A DNA stretch of 64,000 nucleotides from Echinarachnius parma (taxonomy: Eukaryota > Echinodermata > Echinoidea > Clypeasteroida > Echinarachniidae): the NCBI GenBank assembly GCA_037951105.1, contig JBAMJV010007761.1, positions 1 through 64,000 of the forward strand, read 5' to 3'. The notes beneath the pieces were generated by a model. The model was not told the DNA's origin. It saw only the letters and a program-made list of their open reading frames with translations, and made no database searches. Of this stretch, positions 55,958 through 64,000 are shown one piece after another; position 1 is the first letter of the stretch; each line of letters begins with the position of its first letter. Position numbers and translations under genes: made by a program.

Positions 55958-56619
55958 GATATAGTATTGTAAAACATTACAAGTTTGATTTTAATTTTAT
56001 TTTATATTCAAAAACAGACGGCCGTATATGTAGTGTTTGTATGCATCAGGCAAACATTTAGCAGCATCAACACTAACTGTAGTGTGCTGATAGTTGCAGC
56101 TATAAAATTCATCTCTCCAAACTCGTGTTTTTTAATATGTATAATGGAGGATTCCTGGAAACAAAGAAATTCTGCTGGATGTACCCAAACAGTTGTTGGG
56201 TTCGAAAGAAATATTGATGTGTTGATTTTATTGTTTGCAACGTTTATGGGAGGACGTACAATCAGTTAAATCAGAAACGCAATCCTAGTTTAATTTGATA
56301 TTATAAGTTATGTTTAATGTGAAAAAGCAAATCGTTATTCAATCACTCACCCGTCAATCCAATTATGTGCAATTTTAAATACATATTGTTCATTCTAAGT
56401 TCAACTAAATCACAATTCCCCAATTGGAAACGATGTTACATTATTTTGTATCTTATATACTAAGATAGAACAGCTTTTCGTCCAGACCTGTCGAGAAACG
56501 TTATTATCAAGTAGACTATGATACTTAATTGTAAGGAGGCATCTGGCGCTGGTGTAAAATAATTTCACAGTGTGGGTTAAACTAACATGTTCGGAACTCT
56601 CATGTATATTTCGTTAACG

Positions 56620-56900
56620 ACTACCATGCCAATACGAGTGTGCGCGCGCACGGTGTCGTAGCTACGGTATACATGGGGCAGGTACCCAAGATAATTCGTT
56701 CCCCCGCAATAGGACAGTTTGTGTAAACATAGATAAATACATTACCCCAATCATACACGCCTCCACAATCAGTCATACTACTACGCAATACCACTGCGCG
56801 CGCACACACACTATCGATGACACAGACACATAACCAAACATTCACGATCCTGTAAACGAACACTAGATCTATTTGCATTGATAAACCGTCCTCGGCGAGT
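56620..56900 (+). promoter_or_regulatory. Probable promoter region with local CpG enrichment
   Basis: CG-rich words (CGCGCGCAC, GTGCGCGCGCAC) cluster just upstream of the coding exon at 56918, against an AT-rich background. No TATA box is evident. This is inferred from position and composition. Confidence 0.35.
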
Positions 56901-56917
56901 AAATTTCAGTTTTCACG

Positions 56918-57185
56918 ATGGCGTTCACAGTTGCCGTATGCTCAATATTTCCCTTGGAAAAAATTCAAGGTTTATTACATGTTTTACAGGACTCATCATA
57001 TACTAGTAATGTGGAAGTACAATATGAATCAATCAAGAACTATCTAAAAGAGATCCCGCAGCATCTTAATAAATATGATGCAGCCATTTTGGTACATTCT
57101 GTACACGATGGGCGCCTTTCAATCACCGACGTGGATGGCGCGAAGTACACGAAATTTCTTCCAAATCTCAAGAAAGTACTAGGCG
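56918..57185 (+). CDS. First coding exon of an unidentified alpha/beta-type protein
   Basis: ATG at 56918 (TTCACGATGG) opens 89 codons ending GGCG/GTGAGT, phase 1. The translation begins AFTVAVCSIFPLEKIQGLL. It continues with YESIKNYLKEI and the hydrophobic strand YDAAILVHSVHDGRLSI, then KFLPNLKKVLGG. The alternation of strands and amphipathic helices suggests a Rossmann- or flavodoxin-like, or caspase-like, fold cut by the intron before its next strand. I do not recognise the family. An acceptor-like TTTCAG nine bases upstream hints at a 5' UTR intron. The gene diverges from the Ig-GTPase receptor 4.1 kb away. Later exons were not found and may lie beyond the window. Confidence 0.6.
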
Positions 57186-57719
57186 GTGAGTAATTGCATT
57201 TAATTGAATAAGTTGTATTGTTGTTTAGTACCTGTATGGATTCAACATGCGGGCTCAATTTAATCTTTTGGTTGATGAATATTGACATAATATGGGTTAA
57301 AAATCTCTTGTGAAATGTGGAAGACTGAACAGTTGATGAGACGTGTCACCTGGGTGACCTGGGAGGGCCGCTTTAATAATCCCCTTTTCAACAGCCGATC
57401 GGGCCGCTCCTAATACCTCAGTCACATTTGCCACGGCGGCGGTACAGTCTGAAATATATACAGCCAATAACATTTATAGGGCCGCCGTAGCATTTCTACG
57501 GTCACATACATTAGTAGTCACATATGTTAGGGTAGCCGAACGGCGTAATTTGAATTTGTGGAGACAGAAAATCTGTGGCTGCCGTTCGGCCTTTGAAGTG
57601 ACGACGCACGGTCGCCTTAGGGCGTTCTTCCGGTGGCCGTAGGTTTTTTACAAGTACCAAGGCAGACGCAAGGGGCCCACAAGGCGGCCGCAGGAGGACC
57701 GTATCAAAATAAGAAAAAA

Positions 57720-58320
57720 ATGGGTCAAATCTGCACCCTTTTATTGCCACACTGGCAGCACCTTTATAGGTGCTCATTTGCACCTTTATATTAACAATAG
57801 AAGTTGCACTTTCGGGTGCAACGTAGCACCCTAACAATGTCACTCTGACCTCTTTGTGTTAAACGTTGCACCTTTAATCTAAAGTGAAGCTTTACACCCT
57901 ACCTACAGGTGCAAAGTTGCACTTGAATATGCTGCCATCGTTGCAAATAAATTTCACCTGTAAAGGTTTAACGTTGCGCCTTTTTTTAAAGGTGCAGAAA
58001 AAGGTGCCAACAAATAAAGTGCAACCATTTTTTACTAAATTTATTTTTTCACTTCAAATTTTGCTAATCGAGTAATATTTGTCTCAGCGATAACTGGGAG
58101 CACCTTAAAAGGTGCAACTTTACACCTTCTCGCAAATTGATTTAGCTGCACCAAATAATTTTAAGGTTAACAGTTTATAACTCTAAATTTGCAGAGTTGC
58201 ACCTATATGAGGCAATTAAGGTGCAAACTGGCAATGTGCATCTTTACACTTTCACCTAACAGTGGAATTATACACATTTAAAGGAGCAACTATGAGTCAA
58301 GCGGTTTGCACCTTTTCAAT
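57720..58320. repeat. Word-array repeat, AAAGGTGCAA family
   Basis: Many TGCACCTTTA / AAAGGTGCAA words at irregular spacing. The related array at 62690-62985 has the same word. Confidence 0.75.
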
Positions 58321-58321
58321 A

Positions 58322-58719
58322 CAGGGTACCCCCCAAAAAAAAAAAAAAAAAAAAACAAGAAACAAACAAACAAACAAAACGGAACGAGGGCGAGGGCACA
58401 TCCCAAAATATATAACAGAATGATGATATCCATCGGATAGGTTGCATGGCGCGCGTATTGCTCGTTGTTCGATTCTAAGACGGGCAGTAAGTGCGATTTA
58501 ACAGGCACTGACTTTTTTTTACCCAACAAAAAAACCTGACATGATGTGATTCACAGCACCCTAAAACAAAAAACTGTCACGCCCAAAATTACTGTTCTCG
58601 GTATAGGTTTTTTTTATTGGAAAATGCACCCTATATACTACCGATGGATATGTTTTTGTAAGTGCCCTGTTCCGTTTTTTTTTTTTTTTTTTTTTTTTTG
58701 GGGGGGGGGGGGCGCCCTG
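58322..58719. mobile_element. CAGGGTACC MITE of the 43262 family
   Basis: TA-flanked CAGGGTACCCCC / GGGCGCCCTG, with ATCCATCGGATAGG, CCTGACATG and CACCCTATATACTACCGATG arms. Poly-A/poly-T runs have expanded near both ends. Confidence 0.85.
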
Positions 58720-59338
58720 TATAGTTTGAAGAGCGTCATCAACCCCCAATAATAACAACATACATACATCTGGGGGTGTATTCTGAAAAATGTCTTATCT
58801 TTTGTCATAATTCCATAAGATAATACAAAGCTAAAATTGTCATAAATCGGTATTCTGAAAATTGTCTTAAGGGTATCTTTTTTTTCCCTGACCACGCCCA
58901 TAAATGCTGAGTTAACCAATCAAAATCGTTGTTACAAAATGTTAATGTTTAAAGTTCAAGAAATTTATATTTGTTGGTCAAAGGGTATTTTTGTATGGAT
59001 AGGAGTAATGTTTCATATGGTTAGAATTGTAATGACATTTTCTCCCCCTCAATCTCTTTTTCTGATTTTGTTCTCCCATACACACACTCACGCATACAAC
59101 AAACATGGGGAGCTCTTCAAAACCTCAAATAAATATCTTGAAATATTTTTAAACAAGATATAACAAAAATAAAAGACAGCCCCATATGTCTCAGCATATG
59201 AGTACAATAATGATAAGTTTTTGATGAGATAAAAGAAAAGACATTTTTCAGAATACAAAATAACACACCTTTGCCTGCGCAAACGCGTGGCAAGGCGCGC
59301 CAGCTGATAGAGGCTAACAAACTGTCAGTAGCTGCGTT

Positions 59339-59850
59339 CACACGATAAAAGCCAATTTTGTGGTTATCTTGTGGTTATCTCGTGGTTTGCAATCTTAGAG
59401 GCATCTTGTGATTATCTTGTGGTTAGCGCTCGTTTGAACACGCAAAACTCGTGGTTATCTTGTGGTTTCCAAACCACAAGATTACGCGCACTGCAAACTA
59501 TGCGCAATTTTGTGGTTATCTTGTGGTTTCCAAACCACAAGATAACCACAAGATACTTGTAAGATTTTGCGCAGAATGAGCGCGCGATGAGCGCGCGACT
59601 GACCGCAGTCTATTTTTTGTTACCGTCTGAACACAATCAGCTTCGAGACTCGTAGTTTGGGTTGACCTCATGACAGAGATATGCTTCCGGTGTGAAAACA
59701 AGTCAAGTGAGTGCGCGTGACCGCAAATTAGAAAGGCGCGCACACTACTTCCGGTTTTAATTCTTAAGAATTGCAACTCTCGAGAATTGGCATCGTTTGA
59801 ACACACATTTTGCAATTCTTAAGAGTTGCAATTCTTAAGAATACCACCAT
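59339..59850. repeat. Word-array repeat, CTTGTGGTTATC family
   Basis: CTTGTGGTTATC/GATAACCACAAG words fill 59350-59550, and CAATTCTTAAGA words lie at 59760-59840. Confidence 0.65.
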
Positions 59851-59907
59851 CGCGCGATCATATCCCCCCGCCCCCCTCCATCATTCCCAGGTCCCCGCTT
59901 AACTCTT

Positions 59908-60543
59908 AAAGGGACAGTCCCTCTTTTACAAAACGTCTGAACAGTTTCCAGTTGACGGATGGGGATGAATGAAACACACACACACAAAATCAGATCGAAC
60001 AGCCCTATAATTTGGATTCTACGAATGAAAAACGAATGCGTTCCTCCATCAGACTATATATCGGTCAATAAAAGAGTTTAACTGATTTAGCATAATATTA
60101 CAACTATATTGTACTTATTCTTGTAAAGGTATTGTGAAGCCGACATTTGTAAATGTATGTCACGGAAAAAAATCTCAAAAATGAAGAATATGTAATAACA
60201 TGTAGTCAGTTCAAGCGAGGTTTGGTTATTTTGCCTAGTGTGTGGTCATGCTATTCTTACTTGTGCGCGGGTCACGTAGCTAGCGCGGGTCATGTAAGGG
60301 TCACGCATAGCGTTGTGGTACTTCGTGGAATCCATGTACGAACTTCCTCACTGGGTGAATATACGTATAATGCACAATTAAAATTGGACGATGGTTTATT
60401 AGTTTCAGGTCTATAATTCCACGAAAAAGAGATTTCAAGCCCTACTTTTTCAGGCATGCTATATTAAATGACATTTTCTTTCATATAAGACAATAACCTC
60501 GCAACTTTTGAAATTTGGCTTGCAAAAGAGGGAATGTCCCTTT
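59908..60543. mobile_element. AAAGGGACAG element, uninterrupted copy
   Basis: AAAGGGACAGTCCCTCTTTT / AAAAGAGGGAATGTCCCTTT. Homologous along its length to 43071-44194 and lacking the nested MITE. Confidence 0.88.
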
Positions 60544-60970
60544 AAAGTGCCAGGGATTGTAATGCTCTATGGCATTTGTGTGTATTGTAACTCACATAAA
60601 TGCGAGGCTGGCACTCAGGGAGTTAAGCTCCGCAATTGTATCCAGGGCCCAGATATCAGCTGAATATCAGCCGAAGTACAATGAGAACATCATAAGCAGA
60701 GTTTTGTTAATACATGTAGCATTTAATCAGTTTTTGGACAAATACAATCATAATACGACTCTATGAAACACATTTGAAGGGGAGTGTCTAGAAAAATATC
60801 CCTTGTATCATTGTAACCTCTACCCATTGTTCAGGTTTCTCAACAACATTTTGAACCATTTCAAGAACTCAGGATTTTGTGTATGTTTTAATGATGTTCA
60901 TATTTTTGGTAAATAAATTATTCCAAAATGCTTTAGAAACAAGACATGGTAGTTATCATTTGTTTATATA

Positions 60971-61568
60971 AACCGAACACAAAAAGTAACTTCACCCCTA
61001 AGCAATTGCCCTTAATTTCATAACCAAGAATCGTTTCAAGATTTCGTCTTGCCAATATATCCATATGGTAGTTAGGAAAACGATGTGTACAAATAAGAGG
61101 TAACAATTAATCCATGGTTGAGTGAGCACACATTACAGAAAAAATAGTCATATTTCAAAAATTCGCACAATTATTATCATCATTACAAATTATTGAGAGT
61201 TGGAAAATTAAAAAATGCACTGTTTTACAATTGCAATTAATGCATTTTACCACATGTGCCATCAACTAATCAAAATGAATGGAATATCAAACAGCATTGT
61301 TTCATATACCATGATCAATGCATTCCGCCACATGTGCGGATTCACAACAATGTACAGACACGCGCAATACCTTGTGACTTTTTGAATTCGGCCATTTTGT
61401 CTTTAATCTGTGCTCATTCAGCCATAATGTAATGAATATCTATGATTTTCGCACATATCGAACGTAACGACTGTGCCAATATTGTGGTAAGATGACATCT
61501 TGAAACAATAATCGGTTATGAAATTATGGGCAATTGCTTAGGGGTGAAGTTACTTTTTGTGTTCGGTT
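60971..61568. mobile_element. TIR element with 50-bp arms and TA duplication
   Basis: AACCGAACACAAAAAGTAAC / GTTACTTTTTGTGTTCGGTT, with arms continuing through CACCCCTAAGCAATTGCCC. Confidence 0.9.
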
Positions 61569-61664
61569 TAGTAACTACACAAATATCTCGAGAGAGCGAT
61601 CCATTGTAGAAATACCTTGGCGTTGTCACATGCTGTATGAAATTGCAATTGGTATTATCAGAAA

Positions 61665-61847
61665 TACAGTCAAACTTGCATAAGTTGAATCTGCTGGTAC
61701 TGATGAAAACATGAAAAAGCTTTTACTTACAAATTCAACTTATATACCAAAAAAACAAAAAAAACAATAGATAATTTAAAATAGAGGCCTTTTGAATATC
61801 TTCAACTGAGGCAAAGTTTCAGCTAAGTGTGAGGTTGACTGTAGTTC
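61665..61847. mobile_element. MITE with CAGTCAAACTTG termini
   Basis: TACAGTCAAACTTGCATAAG / GTGAGGTTGACTGTA, similar in ends to 9891-10062. Confidence 0.7.
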
Positions 61848-62309
61848 TTATAGACAAGTACATGTACATTCGAGGTTTATTTCAGGTAGACCTTGTTTAT
61901 GGTTAAATGTTTAAGATGGTTAAACATTTCCATTATTTTTAGAGGTTTAATTGAGAGCAATTGACGTAGACCTTGTTTAGGGGTATGTTTTAGGGGTAAT
62001 ACTTGTTAAGGGGGCAAAATTTTCAAAAAAAAGCACGCGAAAATACTTAAATAGGGGATAAATTTGACCAATGGATAAAACTTGTTTAGGGTGGGTTTGA
62101 AAAAACCTGTGGTCGCGCGTTTGTACAGCAATATAGTTAAGTGCCCCCCCCCCCCCCCCCGGGATGGTCCTACTGCACGCATGGTTTTATGTAGTCCTCT
62201 ATAAATACACGATTCGTAAACTCTATGACATTCATCAAATGTATCTCACACTATTATGAGAGTGTAATATTATGGTTTTAAATGAATATGTGCCACATAA
62301 AAACTAATG

Positions 62310-62672
62310 TATTATATCCATCGGATAGGGTGTCTTTTCAAATGAACAACGATACCAAGAACAGTCAATTTGGTCGTGTAGTTTTTGTTTAAGGGCGCTG
62401 TGAGTGACACCATGTCAGGTTCTCTTTTTTGTCTATTTTTACCGAGCCAGTGCTTGATACATCGCACGTACCGCCTTTCATAGCGTTGAAGAAAAAATGG
62501 GCAACTGGTCACATGGTCTCACTCACAGCGTCCTAAAACAAAAACTACACGACCAAATGTACTGTTCTTGGTATCGTTTTTCATTGGAAAAAACACACTA
62601 TCCGATGGACATGAACATTTTGGTACAATATTTGTTGGAAGTGCCCCGTTCCGTTTTGTTTGGGCCATCCTG
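62310..62672. mobile_element. CAGGGTGG family MITE, left end lost
   Basis: CATCGGATAGGGTGTCTTTT and CCGATGGACATGAACATTTT arms; right end GTTTGGGCCATCCTG followed by TA. Confidence 0.8.
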
Positions 62673-62689
62673 TATAGGTGCACACCGTT

Positions 62690-62985
62690 GCTACACTGGG
62701 TACACCTATATAAGTGCAACACTTTACCTTTCGGTAAAGGTGCAGAGTTGATCCTTCACCGTTTTGCACCTTGAAGGTGCAATATTGCATCTTAAGGAAA
62801 AGGTGTGAAGTTGCACTTAAAAGTAGATGTTAGTGTATAAAGTGCTGGTGTAAATGTAAGTGTTAAGTGTAAATGTAAGTTAAAGGTGCAAAGTTGCACC
62901 ATTTGCGAAATGTGCAAATATTCCATTGTATGGTGCAACATTACACCTTTGAGTAAAGTACAAAGATGCACCAAAAATGGTTAAA
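62690..62985. repeat. Word-array repeat, AAAGGTGCAA family, second copy
   Basis: AAAGGTGCAGAG, AAGGTGCAATATTGCA and TTACACCTTTGAG words, as at 57720. Confidence 0.75.
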
Positions 62986-63239
62986 AGTTGCGCTGAGTAT
63001 TTGATTTGAATGTATTCAACCATTAAAAACAAACAAATATATACAGCAATGATACATGCATTACAAAATGATATAAATTAAGTCGATAATGGTTAGGGCC
63101 CTTTAAAAGCATATAAGCTTGTCAGTAAGGACCTGTTAAATTATACAAAACGCAAAACTATTCTATTTGTTTATGAAAGTAGTTACCGTAAACTAAATAC
63201 TGTAAAATTAAATACAAAGAATTTACAATAACAAAGAGC

Positions 63240-63277
63240 ACCCTCAACCCCCTCCCCCCACCCCCCCCCCCTCCCGA
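63240..63277 (+). repeat. C-rich tract
   Basis: CCCTCCCCCCA and adjoining C runs. Confidence 0.85.
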
Positions 63278-63493
63278 TCCCACACTCTTAACATGTCAAT
63301 CTAAAAAGCGCATCATAAAAGACCATTAGTGACACAATACCGGCTGTTGTGGCTATTCATTTGGGAGCGTGTATACTGTTAACAATGTCCTTTTTAACTT
63401 AGTTTTAAAAGGTTGATAATGAAACTGACTGTCTAATACATTTATCAATGGAGTGCCATGTATCTGGACCACTATGCCTAATTGATCGTTCGG

Positions 63494-64000
63494 CTATTTG
63501 GGATTTAGGATTGACCAAGTGAAAGTCCGCTGAATTTCTAGTGTTGTATTTATGCACTTGATCATCACATAAGAACATACATTTAAAATATAAAGGAAGT
63601 AAGTTTGCGTTAATTTATACATAAATGTAGCAGTTTGTACGAAAGTAATATCTTCAATTTTCAAAACACCAAGCTTATAAAATAGTGGATTTGAATGAGC
63701 AAGGTACGAAGAATCAGTACATATACGCATTGCTTCCTTTTGCAAAATTAACAAGGAATCGATATTCTTTTTACTACTTCTACCCCAAGCTATATTACAA
63801 TATGACAGTCTTGAGTGGATCAAAGAATGATACAATAAGGTGAGAGATGATAATGGTAATGTTTCTTTAAGTTTACGTAATAGTCCTACAAGTCTAGAAA
63901 TTACGGATACAGTGTTCTGAAAGTGGACATTCCAATTTAAATGATTGTCTAAAGTGACACCTAGAAACATTGTACTATATTTTCTTTGTATAGAGTATCC
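63494..64000 (-). pseudogene. Non-LTR reverse transcriptase C-terminal region, running off the right edge
   Basis: The minus reading is open from the window edge through FLGVTLDNHLNWNVHFQ, the conserved FLGVxxDxxLxWxxH motif downstream of the RT active site. LLYHSLIHSRLSYCNIAWG and LQKEAMRI follow, all typical of Jockey/CR1 elements. It ends in a stop near 63494, short of the usual C-terminus. The upstream part is outside the window. Confidence 0.78.

Overview
This is a eukaryotic nuclear window of roughly 35% GC. It has long introns with GT..AG boundaries, many transposon relics, and no operons, CRISPR arrays or rRNA genes. The immune-type Ig and IFI44-like domains, the repeat content and many TAGGCCTA-like words suggest a marine invertebrate deuterostome, perhaps an echinoderm. 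That is inference; the species cannot be fixed from the sequence.

Two genes stand out. The first runs on the minus strand from 52802 to 37212. I could join nine exons into one uninterrupted frame of 2151 nt (716 codons plus stop). In order they encode a signal peptide with a V-set Ig domain, two C-type Ig domains, a transmembrane helix, a short linker, and four exons forming an IFI44-like P-loop GTPase. A polyadenylation signal follows the stop directly. The predicted product is a cell-surface Ig receptor with a GTPase as its cytoplasmic domain, an architecture I do not recognise from described proteins. About 4.1 kb upstream, in divergent orientation, 56918-57185 is the first coding exon of an unidentified alpha/beta-type protein.

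The second gene (30276 to 23122, minus) is a series of at least eight microexons of 12, 18, 21 or 24 nt. Each has good splice sites, every length is a multiple of three, and all are open in phase 0. Together they give 51 codons over 7.2 kb. The first and last exons of this gene were not found. Two adjacent microexons each carry a YxxL motif.

The rest is mostly mobile DNA. 1-6340 holds a 122-bp satellite and several elements whose interiors are arrays of short words (GCCAACGTT, AAACGTTT). 6.6-16.4 kb holds hairpin MITEs, simple repeats and a few weak coding candidates. 16.4-23 kb holds a LINE fragment, old duplications and SINE heads. 31-37 kb holds scrambled reverse transcriptase debris, an unexplained cluster of the 12-mer GAACGTCCGTGA, and a C-tract element. 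The introns of the receptor gene each carry transposons, several of them long foldbacks. 53-64 kb holds more foldback and word-array elements, and a non-LTR reverse transcriptase fragment running off the right edge.
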